Below, piece by piece: positions 52,295 to 61,586 of a DNA stretch of 64,000 nt. Made by a program: the position numbers and the translations under genes. Below the pieces are notes generated by a model. That model worked only from the letters and a program-made list of their open reading frames with translations. It searched no databases and was not told the DNA's origin. The stretch spans positions 310,001 to 374,000 of the forward strand of contig NZ_JAAGPI010000001.1 of the NCBI RefSeq assembly GCF_017104715.1. Direction: 5' to 3'. Positions within the stretch are counted from its first letter, which is position 1. Every line of letters begins with the position of its first letter. Source of the DNA: Burkholderia sp. Ac-20365. GTDB lineage: Bacteria > Pseudomonadota > Gammaproteobacteria > Burkholderiales > Burkholderiaceae.

Positions 52295-53175
52295 TGGCTA
52301 CTTCAATCGATGCACGATCCGCAGCGGCGGCCACGCTCCCGCGCCGCAAGCGCCGCGGTCTCGTGCGCTTCATGCGCAACAGGGCGGCGGTGTTCGGCGC
52401 GTTTCTCGTTGCGCTGATCGTCGTGATGGCGGTGTTCGCGCCGTGGCTCACGCAGTACGACCCGGTGCAGGCGAGCTTCATGACCGTGCGCCAGGCGCCG
52501 TCGGCTGTTCACTGGTTCGGCACTGACGAACTCGGCCGCGATGTGTTGAGCCGCCTGCTGTACGGCGCGCGGGCTTCGCTGCTGGCGGGCGTGGTGTCGG
52601 TCGGGATCGCGGTTGTACTCGGCGTGCCGCTCGGCTTGCTGGCGGGCTATTTCGGCAAGCTGGTCGACGGCGTGATCTCGCGTATCGCCGATGCCTTGCT
52701 GTCCATTCCCTTCCTGATTCTCGCAATCGCACTGAGCGCGTTCCTCGGCCCGAGCCTCACGAACGCGATGGCCGCGATCGGCATTTCGGCGATGCCGCGC
52801 TTCATCCGCCTGACACGCGGACAGGCGATCAGCGTCAAAGCCGAAGAGTACGTGGAAGGCGCGCGCGCGATCGGCCTCGATCACGCGCGCATCATTCTGC
52901 GCTACATTCTGCCCAACGTGCTGCCGCCCATCATCGTGCAGGCAAGCCTGACGGTGGCGAGCGCGATCATCGCGGAAGCGAGCCTGTCGTTTCTCGGGCT
53001 CGGGCAATTGCCGCCTTCGCCGTCGTGGGGATCGATGCTCAACACCGCGAAGGACTTCGTCAGCCAGGCGCCGTGGATGTCGATCTTCCCCGGCATCGCG
53101 ATTTTCCTGGCTGTGCTCGGCTTCAACCTGCTCGGCGACGGCCTGCGCGACGCGCTCGATCCGCGCGAGTCCTGA
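52294..53175 (+). CDS. Peptide ABC permease (DppC/GsiD-like)
   Basis: A 293-residue permease. The N-terminal OppC-type segment 'MRNRAAVFGAFLVALIVVMAVFAPWL' is followed by 'HWFGTDELGRDVLSRLLYGARASLLAGVVSVGIAVVLGVPLGLLAGYFG' and the coupling loop 'RFIRLTRGQAISVKAEEYVEGARAIGLDHARIILRYILPNVLPPIIVQ'. ATG 52294 shares one base with the preceding stop. It forms the heterodimeric channel with the preceding permease. A long in-frame upstream extension is an artefact of the out-of-frame permease gene. Confidence 0.94.
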   Translation: MATSIDARSAAAATLPRRKRRGLVRFMRNRAAVFGAFLVALIVVMAVFAPWLTQYDPVQASFMTVRQAPSAVHWFGTDELGRDVLSRLLYGARASLLAGVVSVGIAVVLGVPLGLLAGYFGKLVDGVISRIADALLSIPFLILAIALSAFLGPSLTNAMAAIGISAMPRFIRLTRGQAISVKAEEYVEGARAIGLDHARIILRYILPNVLPPIIVQASLTVASAIIAEASLSFLGLGQLPPSPSWGSMLNTAKDFVSQAPWMSIFPGIAIFLAVLGFNLLGDGLRDALDPRES

Positions 53176-53241
53176 TTCTCTGCAGCGCCGTTGTTCGGGA
53201 CGGCGCTGTCGTCGTACTGGCAAAACCATAAGAGTGACAAC

Positions 53242-54879
53242 ATGACAAGCTTCAACTGGCAGAACCCGTATCCCACGCTGCGCATGCCCGTGTTTGCGCG
53301 CAACATCGTCTCGACGTCGCAGCCGCTCGCCGCGCAGGCCGGCTTGCGCATGCTGTGGAAAGGCGGCAATGCCGTCGATGCCGCCATCGCAGCCGCAGCG
53401 GCCATCACGGTCGTCGAGCCGGTATCGAACGGTCTGGGCAGCGACGCATTCGCGCTCGTGTGGGACGGTAAGAAACTGCATGGGCTGAATGCATCGGGCG
53501 TGTCACCCGCTGCGTGGAATGTCGATTACTTCAAGCGCAAATACGGCGAGAACAACGGCCTTGCCGTTCAACCGGTGCGCGGCTGGGACACGGTGACAGT
53601 GCCGGGCGCGGTCGCCGGCTGGGAAGCGCTGCACAAGAAATTCGGCTCGCTGCCGTTCGCGGACCTGATGGAGCCCGCCATCGAAATCGCCGAGCGCGGC
53701 CACGCGGTGGCAAGCGTCGTCGCGCGCAAGTGGGCGGCTGCCGTGCCGGAACTGAAGAACCAGCCCGGTTTTGCCGATACTTTCATGCCGCATGGCCGAG
53801 CGCCCGAAGTCAGCGAACTGATCCGCATGCCGGGCCACGCGAAGACCTTGCGCCTGCTCGCCGAAAAAGGCCCGCGCGCTTACTACGAAGGCGAAATCGC
53901 CGAGCGCATCGCCGCGTTTGCGCGCGAACACGGCGGCGCGATGACGTTCGACGATCTGCGCAACTATCAGCCCGACTGGGTCGAGCCGATCGGCAAGGAC
54001 TATCGCGGCTACACGGTGCACGAGATTCCGCCGAACGGGCAGGGCATCGCCGCGCTGATCGCGCTGGGCATTCTCGAACAGTTCGATGTGGCGTCGCTGA
54101 AGCTCGACGGCATCGAATCGCAGCATCTGCAGATCGAAGCGATGAAGCTCGCTTTTGCCGACGTGTATCGCTATGTCGCCGATCCGCGTTCGATGGACGT
54201 CACGCCCGAACAGATGCTCGACGACGCGTATCTGAAATCGCGCGCGAAGCTGATCGACCCGAAGCGCGCGACGCAGTTCGGCTTCGGCATGCCGAAGACG
54301 GGCGGCACGATCTACATGTCGGCAGCGGACGAGCGCGGCATGATGGTCAGCTTCATCCAGTCGAACTACATGGGCTTCGGTTCGGGCTGCGTGGTGCCGG
54401 GCATGGGCATTTCGCTGCAAAACCGCGGCTGCGGTTTCTCGATGGATCCGAAGTCGCCGAACGTGGTCGAGGGCGGCAAGCGGCCGTTCCACACGATCAT
54501 CCCGGCGTTCCTCACGCAGCAGGTGAACGGCCAGCAGGAAGCGGTAATGAGCTTCGGCGTGATGGGCGGCGACATGCAGCCGCAAGGCCATTTGCAGACC
54601 GTCGTGCGGATGCTCGACTACGGCCAGCAGCCGCAGGCCGCGTGCGACGCGCCGCGCTGGAAGGTCAACCGCGACTTTTCGATCGATATCGAATCGACGC
54701 TCGACCCGCAGACCGCGCGTCAACTCAAGGATCTCGGTCACACGATCAAATCGATCGACGATCCGTATATGGACTTCGGGTCCGGCCAGTTCATCTGGAA
54801 GCTCGACCGCAACGAACCGGACCGCGGCTATGTCGCCGCAAGCGACAGCCGTCGCGACGGTCTCGCAGCAGGTTTCTGA
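53242..54879 (+). CDS. Gamma-glutamyltransferase-family enzyme (cytoplasmic)
   Basis: A 545-residue Ntn-hydrolase of the gamma-glutamyltransferase/GGT-like acylase family. It self-cleaves before Thr356 in 'TGGTIYMSAADERGMMVSFIQSNYMGFGSG', which aligns with the 'TTHYSVVD' site of E. coli GGT. 'GGNAVDAAIAAAAAITVVEPVSNGLGSDAFALVWDGK' is the N-terminal family block. Unlike classical periplasmic GGT it has no signal peptide. As the last gene of a peptide-import operon, it probably cleaves an imported gamma-glutamyl or other amide compound inside the cell. The His of TTH is replaced by Tyr, suggesting a substrate other than glutathione. Confidence 0.88.
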   Translation: MTSFNWQNPYPTLRMPVFARNIVSTSQPLAAQAGLRMLWKGGNAVDAAIAAAAAITVVEPVSNGLGSDAFALVWDGKKLHGLNASGVSPAAWNVDYFKRKYGENNGLAVQPVRGWDTVTVPGAVAGWEALHKKFGSLPFADLMEPAIEIAERGHAVASVVARKWAAAVPELKNQPGFADTFMPHGRAPEVSELIRMPGHAKTLRLLAEKGPRAYYEGEIAERIAAFAREHGGAMTFDDLRNYQPDWVEPIGKDYRGYTVHEIPPNGQGIAALIALGILEQFDVASLKLDGIESQHLQIEAMKLAFADVYRYVADPRSMDVTPEQMLDDAYLKSRAKLIDPKRATQFGFGMPKTGGTIYMSAADERGMMVSFIQSNYMGFGSGCVVPGMGISLQNRGCGFSMDPKSPNVVEGGKRPFHTIIPAFLTQQVNGQQEAVMSFGVMGGDMQPQGHLQTVVRMLDYGQQPQAACDAPRWKVNRDFSIDIESTLDPQTARQLKDLGHTIKSIDDPYMDFGSGQFIWKLDRNEPDRGYVAASDSRRDGLAAGF

Positions 54880-54902
54880 TCGGACACAGAACGCAGTCTG
54901 AA

Positions 54903-54927
54903 GAGCGGCGAAGCGCCTTCGCCGCTC
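54903..54927. terminator. Hairpin between convergent GGT-like and receiver genes
   Basis: Arms GAGCGGCGAA (54903-54912) and TTCGCCGCTC (54918-54927) enclose GCGCC. The stem is strong but no T tract follows on either strand, and its right arm enters the last two bases of the convergent receiver gene. Candidate bidirectional terminator. Confidence 0.45.
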
Positions 54928-55846
54928 ATTCAGGCAAGGTGCCTTCGCCGTTCTTCCGTTCGACGCGCCGTCCAGCCTTTTCCACCGCGAGCCAATACTC
55001 GCGCATTGCGCCGATGCGCTTCTGGTCCGCATGCACGGACGCCATCGCGTTCTTCACGCGGGCCTTGAGCACGGTGGGTTGCGCGTGATTCAGCACGCTA
55101 TCGGCGATACCGTTCAGCAGCGCCTGCTCGTAATCGGCGTTGCTGCTGTCCGCGTCGTCCGTCATTAGTAGAAGCGGCACGCCTTCGAGTCGCGGCTCCT
55201 TCTTCAACGCCGCGCACAACTGCAAGCCGCTCGTGTCGGGCAACGCGGCGTCCACCAGAATCACCGTCGGCAGGCTGTGCAGCGCGCGTTCCAGACCTTG
55301 CGCGCCCGTCGTCGCCGACGTGCAGCGGCCAAGATCGTGCAGCAGGTCTTGCAGCCGGTTCAACCGCACCGCATCGCTTTCGACGATCAGAATGTTGTCG
55401 GGCAACGCGCCGAGTGTCGGCGGCAAAAAGGAGCCGGCGCGAAAGCTCTCCGACTGATCCAGTATCTTGACCCGCTTGCGCAACTGCGTTTCGACGCGCG
55501 CGCGCAACTGGGTCGCATTCAGCGGCTTCGTCACATAATCGGATGCACCAAGGCGGAACGCGTCGATTTCGAGCGCCGGCGCGTCGTGGCTCGTGACGAA
55601 GATCACCGGGATTTTCGCAAGCTCGCTGTCCGCCTTCAGGATTTCACAGAAGTCGAAGCCCGTCATGCCGGGCATGCTCGCGTCGAGCAGAATCAGATCC
55701 GGCGTGGATTGCCGCGCGAGCAGCAGACCCATTTCGCCCGATAGCGCAAAGCGCCTTTCCCCGTAATCAGAAAGCATATCGCTCATGATGCGCACCGTCG
55801 CGACATCGTCGTCGATGATCAGGAGCTTGAACTTGTACGCTGACAT
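54926..55846 (-). CDS. Double-receiver response regulator without output domain
   Basis: A 306-residue protein with two CheY-like domains and a short tail. The first (about 5-120) is complete: 'LLIIDDDVA', 'LILLDASMPGMTG' and 'GASDYVTKPLNATQL'. The second (about 150-265) has 'NILIVESDAV' and 'VILVDAALPDTSG' but lacks the conserved Lys-Pro ('SVLNHAQPTVL'), so it may be degenerate. The tail (ADQKRIGAMREYWLAVEKAGRR) is helical. No DNA-binding, GGDEF or kinase domain is present. A GTG at 55858 is an alternative start. Probably a phosphorelay adaptor; its partner is not adjacent. Confidence 0.88.
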   Translation of the reverse strand: MSAYKFKLLIIDDDVATVRIMSDMLSDYGERRFALSGEMGLLLARQSTPDLILLDASMPGMTGFDFCEILKADSELAKIPVIFVTSHDAPALEIDAFRLGASDYVTKPLNATQLRARVETQLRKRVKILDQSESFRAGSFLPPTLGALPDNILIVESDAVRLNRLQDLLHDLGRCTSATTGAQGLERALHSLPTVILVDAALPDTSGLQLCAALKKEPRLEGVPLLLMTDDADSSNADYEQALLNGIADSVLNHAQPTVLKARVKNAMASVHADQKRIGAMREYWLAVEKAGRRVERKNGEGTLPE

Positions 55847-56082
55847 GTGATGCGTCACGCCTCGGATTGAAATGCTAAACGCGGCTCAGGCGGGCAAACG
55901 CAGCGTTCGTCGACGCCGTTTCAAATGCCGGATACTGCCACTGGCCGCACTCAAGATTAGGACGAGATGCGCGCGCCCGGCAATAGCGATTTCCCGATAT
56001 TCGTTGCAAATACACATGCGTCCATTCGACTCACGCCGCATTGTGACGGGCGAATGTCAAAGTGTTCGGGTTTTTCCGGCTA

Positions 56083-56970
56083 TCACTTCATGCGTTTCGC
56101 AATCAGTGTCACGAACTCTTCGGCGACGCGCGGCAAGGTGCGGCCGCGTTTTTTGATCAGCGCGATGGGCCGCACGAACGAAGGATCGTCGATGGGCCGT
56201 GCAACCAGGTCCGGCTCGGCGAGCACTTCGCGGGCGCTGGCGGGCAGGATCGTCACGCCGAGTCCGCCGCGCACCATCGCGACGGCCGTCATCATGTAGG
56301 TCGGCTCGCAGGCGATCTCGGGCGCACAGCCGGCCTCGACGAGCGCGGCATCGACGACACTGCGAACGCTCGTGCCTTGCGCCGTCAGCACGAGCGGCGA
56401 CGCGGCGACGTCGCTGACCGACACGCGCCGCTTGCGGGCCAGCGCGTGATCTTTCGGGCACACCACCACGAGCCGGTCGGCGCCTTCGTGAAGCACTTCC
56501 AGCGCAGGGTCGAAAGTATCGCCGCCTGTCAGCCCGATATCGGCTTCTTCATTGCGCACGAGCGCATTCACAGCACTTGCGACGACATCGCGAATCTGGA
56601 ACTGCGCCTGCGGCACGCGCTTTCTGAACGCCTGGATCAGATCAGGCAGCGCACTCGCGGCGAAAGTCGGCAGACACGCGAGACGCACGGTGCCGCTCGA
56701 TCCATCGCCGAGCGCGCGGGCGTCGCGCAACACGCGCTCCATATCGTCGAGCGAGCGCTGCAGCAGCGGGAGCAACTCGCGCCCTGTTTGCGTGAGCGCG
56801 ACGGTGCGGCTATTGCGGTCGAACAGGCGCGCGCCGACGGTCTCTTCGAGCCGCCTGATCTGCACCGTCAGCGCCGGCTGCGACAGATGCAGCCGCGCGG
56901 CGGCGCGCGTGAAATTGCCCGCATTCGCCACCGTGACGAAGGCGCGGATATCGCGAAGGTTCAGATCCAT
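56083..56970 (-). CDS. LysR-type regulator divergent from CitMHS operon
   Basis: A 295-residue regulator. The helix-turn-helix is 'DIRAFVTVANAGNFTRAAARLHLSQPALTVQIRRLEETVGARLFDRNSRTVALT', and the effector domain (about 92-290) includes 'VRLACLPTFAASALPDLIQAFRKRVPQAQFQIRDV'. It is divergent from the transporter/AtuA-like operon. In the 100-bp shared region, TGAT-N7-ATCA (56980-56994) is a possible LysR contact. The 236 bp beyond its stop, up to the receiver gene, hold nothing recognisable. The inducer is probably a carboxylic acid, by analogy with CitMHS-linked regulators. Confidence 0.92.
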   Translation of the reverse strand: MDLNLRDIRAFVTVANAGNFTRAAARLHLSQPALTVQIRRLEETVGARLFDRNSRTVALTQTGRELLPLLQRSLDDMERVLRDARALGDGSSGTVRLACLPTFAASALPDLIQAFRKRVPQAQFQIRDVVASAVNALVRNEEADIGLTGGDTFDPALEVLHEGADRLVVVCPKDHALARKRRVSVSDVAASPLVLTAQGTSVRSVVDAALVEAGCAPEIACEPTYMMTAVAMVRGGLGVTILPASAREVLAEPDLVARPIDDPSFVRPIALIKKRGRTLPRVAEEFVTLIAKRMK

Positions 56971-57070
56971 AACAGTTCGTGATTGCTGCGATCAAATCAT
57001 TTCAATTGCGTTATCGCTGCGCCGAACTTACGCTCGAAGCCATTAAAAGACAAGATCTGGAGACATGCAC

Positions 57071-58375
57071 ATGCTGCCTTTACTGGGGCTCATCACCATC
57101 GCCGTCCTGCTCGGCGCCATTCTTTCGAAGCGCATGTCGCCGCTCGTCGCGCTGATCATCGTGCCGATCGAGGCGTCGCTGATCGGCGGGTTCGGGTTGC
57201 AGACCAGCAAGTTCGTGGTCGACGGGTTGAAGAGCCTTGCGCCCGTGGTCGGCATGTTCGTGTTCGCGATCCTGTACTTCGGCACGATCACCGACGCGGG
57301 CACGCTCGACCCGATCATCGACCGGATTCTGCGCGCGGTCGGCACGCGACCGACGCGCATCGTGATGGGCACCACGCTGCTGGCGCTGCTGATCCATCTG
57401 GACGGCTCGGGCGCCGTCTGCTTCCTCGTCACGATTCCGGCGATGCTGCCGCTCTACGAGCGCCTGAAAATGGACAAGCGTGTGCTTGCGGCGGCGGTGT
57501 CGATGGCGGCGGGCATCAACTTCCTGCCGTGGACGGGGCCGATGATCCGCGCGTCCGCGTCGCTGCATCTGCCCGTGTCGGCGCTGTTCAATCCGCTGAT
57601 TCCCGTGCAGGCGATCGGCCTCGTCTTCGTGTTCGGCGCGGCGTACTGGCTCGGGCGGCGCGAAGAAAAGCGGCTCGGCGTGTCGGGCACGGACGGCGCG
57701 ATTCCGATGCCGCAGCGCGAGCTGACGCCCGAAGAACAGGCGCTGCGCCGCCCGCAGAACTTCTGGTTCAACATCGTGCTGACGGTGATCGTGCTCGGCA
57801 CGATGGTCGTGATGGGCGAGAAGATCCCGCCCGCGATCATGTTCATGGTCGGCCTGTGCATCGCGCTGATGGTGAACTATCCGAATGTCGAGATGCAGCG
57901 CAAGCGCATCGACGCCCATGCGCGCGCCGCGCTGATGATGGCGGGCATTCTGCTCGCGGCGGGCGTGTTCACAGGCGTCATGCAGGGCAGCGGCATGCTC
58001 AAGGCGATGGCGCAGGCGGCCGTCGGTTTCGTGCCACCGGCAATGGCGGGTCACATTCCCGTCGTGCTCGGCCTGCTGTCGATGCCGCTCAGCATGCTGT
58101 TCGATCCCGATTCGTTCTATTTCGGCGTGCTGCCTGTGATCGCAGAAGTGGCAGGGCAGCTTGGCGTGCCCGCCGTGCATGTCGGCCAGGCGGCACTGCT
58201 CGGGCAGATGACCACGGGCTTTCCCGTCAGCCCGCTGACGCCGGCGACGTTTCTCGTCGTCGGGTTATGCGGAATCGATCTCGCCGAGCATCAGAAATTC
58301 ACGTTCCCGCTGCTGTTCGGCGCGTCGGTCGTGATGACGCTCGCGTGCGTCGCGCTGGGTATTTTTTCGTTGTGA
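57071..58375 (+). CDS. CitMHS-family citrate/metal-citrate-type transporter
   Basis: A 434-residue membrane transporter with about twelve helices. 'LLGLITIAVLLGAILSKRMSPLVALIIVPI', 'VGMFVFAILYFGTITDAGTLDPIIDRIL', 'AAAVSMAAGINFLPWTGPMIRASASLHL' and 'QAALLGQMTTGFPVSPLTPATFLVVGL' follow the CitMHS pattern; the family imports citrate with divalent metal or protons. ATG 57071 is preferred since GGAG (57059-57062) is eight bases upstream, whereas the ATG at 57065 is only two bases away. It is followed by AtuA-like genes, so the real substrate may be a different tricarboxylate or branched acid. Confidence 0.9.
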   Translation: MLPLLGLITIAVLLGAILSKRMSPLVALIIVPIEASLIGGFGLQTSKFVVDGLKSLAPVVGMFVFAILYFGTITDAGTLDPIIDRILRAVGTRPTRIVMGTTLLALLIHLDGSGAVCFLVTIPAMLPLYERLKMDKRVLAAAVSMAAGINFLPWTGPMIRASASLHLPVSALFNPLIPVQAIGLVFVFGAAYWLGRREEKRLGVSGTDGAIPMPQRELTPEEQALRRPQNFWFNIVLTVIVLGTMVVMGEKIPPAIMFMVGLCIALMVNYPNVEMQRKRIDAHARAALMMAGILLAAGVFTGVMQGSGMLKAMAQAAVGFVPPAMAGHIPVVLGLLSMPLSMLFDPDSFYFGVLPVIAEVAGQLGVPAVHVGQAALLGQMTTGFPVSPLTPATFLVVGLCGIDLAEHQKFTFPLLFGASVVMTLACVALGIFSL

Positions 58376-58399
58376 GTTTGAGCAGAGGATGGTGCGGCA

Positions 58400-59758
58400 A
58401 TGACAGCAAATCAGCACGAACGACGCGTGCGGCTCGGCGCGGGCGCAGGTTACTCGGGCGATCGTATCGAGCCCGCCGTCGAACTGGCGGAGCATGGGCA
58501 GCTCGACTATCTCGTGTTCGAGTGTCTGGCTGAGCGGACCATCGCGATCGCGCAGCAGGCGAAGCGCAAAGATCCGCAGCATGGTTACGATCCGCTGCTC
58601 GAGGCGCGTATGCGCGCCGTGTTGCCGGTGGCCGCCCGCAACGGCGTGCGGATCATCTCGAACATGGGCGCGGCCAATGCGCAGGCCGCCGCGCGCAAGA
58701 CGGCGCAGATCGCGCAGTCGCTTGGGCTGGGCGGGCTGAAGATCGCGGCGGTGAGCGGCGACGACGTGCTCGACGTCGTGCTGCGAGGCCAGTTCCGGTT
58801 CGAGGAATCGGGCGATGACGTCGCGGCGTATCGCGAGCGCATCGTGTCGGCGAATGCGTATCTCGGTGCTGCGCCCATCGTCGCCGCACTCGATGCGGGC
58901 GCCGATATCGTGCTGACGGGACGTGTCGCCGATCCGTCCTTGTTCACCGCGCCGTTGATCCACGAGTTCGGCTGGCGCATGGACGACTGGACGATGCTCG
59001 GCCAGGCGACCGTGGTCGGGCATCTGCTCGAATGCGCGGGGCAGATTACGGGCGGCTATTTCGCCGATCCCGGCTACAAGGACGTGCCGGTTCTTGCGCG
59101 GCTTGGGTTTCCGATCGGCGAGGTCGCGGCGGATGGCTCGGTCACGATCACGAAAGTGCCGCACGCGGGCGGACGCGTCAGCGCGGCGACCTGCAAGGAA
59201 CAGCTGATCTACGAGATTCACGATCCTGCGCGTTATCTGCAACCGGACGTCGTCGCCGATTTCACGGAAGTGGCGATCGCCGAAGAAACATCGGACCGCG
59301 TGCGCGTGACGGGCGGCAAAGGCACAGCGCGCACGGACACGCTGAAGGTGTCGGTGGCTTACACGGACGGCTATATCGGTGAAGGGCAGATTTCGTACGG
59401 CGGGCCGGGCGCCGTCGCGCGCGGACGGCTCGCGCTCGAGATCGTGCGCGAGCGGCTGGCGCTGACGGGCGTCGCCGCGAGCGAACTGCGCTTCGATCTG
59501 ATCGGCGTCGATTCGCTCTACGGCGACACGGCCGCCGATCAGCGCGGCGAGCCGTACGAAGTGCGCGTGCGCGTCGCCGGACGCACGGCGACGCTGGAAG
59601 AAGCGCTGCGCATCGGCAACGAGGTCGAAACGCTTTATACGAACGGACCGGCGGGCGGCGGCGGCGTGACGAAATCGACCCGAGAAGTGCTCGCGGTGCA
59701 ATCGGTGCTGCTGCCGCGCGACGCCGTAAAGCCGTCTTTTGCTTTTGTGGAGGCCTGA
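58400..59758 (+). CDS. AtuA-like protein (DUF1446)
   Basis: A 452-residue protein of the DUF1446/acyclic-terpene-utilisation AtuA family. Blocks include 'RVRLGAGAGYSGDRIEPAVELAEHGQLDYLVFECLAERTIAIAQQAKRKDPQHGYDPLLEARMRAVLPVAARNGVRIISNMGAANA', 'ADIVLTGRVADPSLFTAPLIHEFGW' and 'GGRVSAATCKEQLIYEIHDP'. AtuA is needed for citronellol/geraniol catabolism in Pseudomonas, but its reaction is not known, and many homologues are linked to organic-acid transporters as here. The next gene encodes the small C-terminal-type domain that other members carry fused. Confidence 0.88.
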   Translation: MTANQHERRVRLGAGAGYSGDRIEPAVELAEHGQLDYLVFECLAERTIAIAQQAKRKDPQHGYDPLLEARMRAVLPVAARNGVRIISNMGAANAQAAARKTAQIAQSLGLGGLKIAAVSGDDVLDVVLRGQFRFEESGDDVAAYRERIVSANAYLGAAPIVAALDAGADIVLTGRVADPSLFTAPLIHEFGWRMDDWTMLGQATVVGHLLECAGQITGGYFADPGYKDVPVLARLGFPIGEVAADGSVTITKVPHAGGRVSAATCKEQLIYEIHDPARYLQPDVVADFTEVAIAEETSDRVRVTGGKGTARTDTLKVSVAYTDGYIGEGQISYGGPGAVARGRLALEIVRERLALTGVAASELRFDLIGVDSLYGDTAADQRGEPYEVRVRVAGRTATLEEALRIGNEVETLYTNGPAGGGGVTKSTREVLAVQSVLLPRDAVKPSFAFVEA

Positions 59759-59759
59759 C

Positions 59760-60071
59760 ATGCAACTACGCGAACTCGCGCATTCGCGCACGGGCGACAA
59801 GGGCAACACGCTGAATGTGTCGGTGATCTGCCACGATACGCGTCATTACGAGCATTTGCGCCAGCATCTGAGCGAAGCGCGCGTGAAAGCGTGGCTTGCC
59901 GATTTCGTGCACGGCGAAGTGACCCGATACGAATTGCCGCGGCTCGCGGCGTTCAATTTCGTGTTGCGCGATGCGCTCGGCGGCGGCGTCACGCGATCGC
60001 TCGCGCTCGATGCGCACGGCAAGTCGGTCAGCTCGGCCTTGCTCGGCATTACGCTTCCCGATCCGGACTGA
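59760..60071 (+). CDS. AtuA-associated small protein (split C-terminal domain)
   Basis: A 103-residue protein with 'LRELAHSRTGDKGNTLNVSVICHD' and 'RYELPRLAAFNFVLRDALGGGVTRSLALDAHGKSVSSALLG', the pattern of the small domain that follows DUF1446 in fused AtuA proteins. It starts one base after the AtuA-like stop and has a GGAGG ribosome site inside that gene's end, so the two are made in equal amounts and probably act as a complex. Confidence 0.88.
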   Translation: MQLRELAHSRTGDKGNTLNVSVICHDTRHYEHLRQHLSEARVKAWLADFVHGEVTRYELPRLAAFNFVLRDALGGGVTRSLALDAHGKSVSSALLGITLPDPD

Positions 60072-60298
60072 CCCGGGCATCTGACGCCGTTTCACGGAAA
60101 TGACCGTGAACTCCGGTACTTTTCGCATGGAATGACGGGCGCCGCGTTGTACGGCAGGAACACGTGCTTTCGCGATCCCGTCTAGAATCCCCGGGCGTTG
60201 CTTGCCGGCCGGGTTCGGCGTTTGCGGCGCGCAATACCGTTTCGACGGGCGGCGTTCGGCGCGGACGCCCTCGCTCCATGCCTTAAAGGACCGCTGTC

Positions 60299-61315
60299 GT
60301 GTGGCATTTCCCCACCGCTATTCCCGCTTCGCTCGGCCCGTGGGCCGTGTTTCTCAGCGTGCTGGTCACGCAACTCGGCGTGCCCGTACCGGCCGCGCCG
60401 ATGCTGATGCTCGCCGGAACGATGGCGGCGATGGGGCAGGTGTCGTACGCGGGCGTGTTTCTCGCGGCCGTCGGCGCGACGCTGATCGCCGATTCGCTTT
60501 GGTTCTTCGTCGGCCGGGTCAAAGGGCGGCGCCTGCTGAACGGCCTCGTGCGCTTTTCGCTGTCGCTCGATACGACGCTGCGGATGGCACGCGGCGTCTT
60601 CGAGCGTCACGGCGCGCCCATTCTCACGCTCGCCAAGTTCCTGCCCGGCCTCGGCCTGATTTTCGCGCCGCTGCTCGGCACGACGGCAATCGCGCCCGCC
60701 GTGTTCCTGCTGTGGGATGCCGTCGGCGCGTCGTTGTGGACGGGCGTGTATCTGATTGGCGGCGCGGCGCTGCATGACCAGATCGTGCAGGCGATGCTGC
60801 TGGTTCGGCACAACGGCGGCACGATCTTCGACGCCTTCGCGGCGATCGCCGTAACGGTGTTGCTGTATCGCTGGGTGCGCCGAACGCAGTTCCGCCGCTG
60901 GCTCGCGAAGATGCGCATCAACCCGGACCAGCTCGACTCGATGATGCGGTCGGACGCGCCGCCTTTGATCTTCGACGCAAGGCCGCGCGCCGTGCGGGAG
61001 AAGGAGGCGTACCGGATCGCGGGCGCGTATCCGCTCGATCTCGACTCGCCGGAGAAGCTCGATGCCGTGCTGCTCGCGCATCCTATCGTCGTGTATTGCG
61101 TGTGTCCGAGCGAGGCGACGGCGCGGCGCATCATCGCGCAGTTGCATCGCAAGGGCATTCGCCACGCGCATGCGCTCAAGGGCGGGCTGGACGCGTGGGA
61201 AAAGCGCGGCTATCCCGTCGAACCGTTGCCCGCGGATTTCTACACGTCGCTGGAGCGGCTCGGGGTGGAAGTGCCCGAAGGCGAATTCACGGTGCGCGCG
61301 ACGCTGGCGAGTTGA
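60299..61315 (+). CDS. DedA-family membrane protein fused to rhodanese domain
   Basis: A 338-residue fusion. The N-terminal DedA/VTT part (about 1-200) has 'LVTQLGVPVPAAPMLMLAGTMAAMG', 'LIADSLWFFVGRVKGRRLL' and 'TLAKFLPGLGLIFAPLLGTTAI', as in polyprenyl-phosphate/lipid-scrambling DedA proteins. The cytoplasmic C-terminal part (about 215-320) is a rhodanese: 'PPLIFDARPRAVREKEAYRIAGAYPLDLD', then 'IVVYCVCPSEATARRI' with the active-site cysteine, and 'HALKGGLDAWEKRGYPVEPL'. The start is GTG 60299. A TAGAAT -10-like hexamer lies about 120 bp upstream near 60182. Confidence 0.9.
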   Translation: MWHFPTAIPASLGPWAVFLSVLVTQLGVPVPAAPMLMLAGTMAAMGQVSYAGVFLAAVGATLIADSLWFFVGRVKGRRLLNGLVRFSLSLDTTLRMARGVFERHGAPILTLAKFLPGLGLIFAPLLGTTAIAPAVFLLWDAVGASLWTGVYLIGGAALHDQIVQAMLLVRHNGGTIFDAFAAIAVTVLLYRWVRRTQFRRWLAKMRINPDQLDSMMRSDAPPLIFDARPRAVREKEAYRIAGAYPLDLDSPEKLDAVLLAHPIVVYCVCPSEATARRIIAQLHRKGIRHAHALKGGLDAWEKRGYPVEPLPADFYTSLERLGVEVPEGEFTVRATLAS

Positions 61316-61586
61316 GGCGGGTCGCGTGTTCTGATTCCCCTCGCACGATCGTTCGAAAGCCGGCGAGCGGTGACATTTTTTGCGCTCGGCGGGCGTTTTC
61401 CGCGCTTTCGGAAAACGCCCGAAAGCCTTGTCGCATAAGGCGCTCCGCCCCGTGACATAGGGTGAAATAACTTCTGCATAGCCTGTAACGGCTGCCATCA
61501 CTACAGTGCGCATATCGGATGCGATGCACTGATCGAAACAACCACCGCAGACGATACCTCCCGCCACAAACCGATATGGCATCGTC

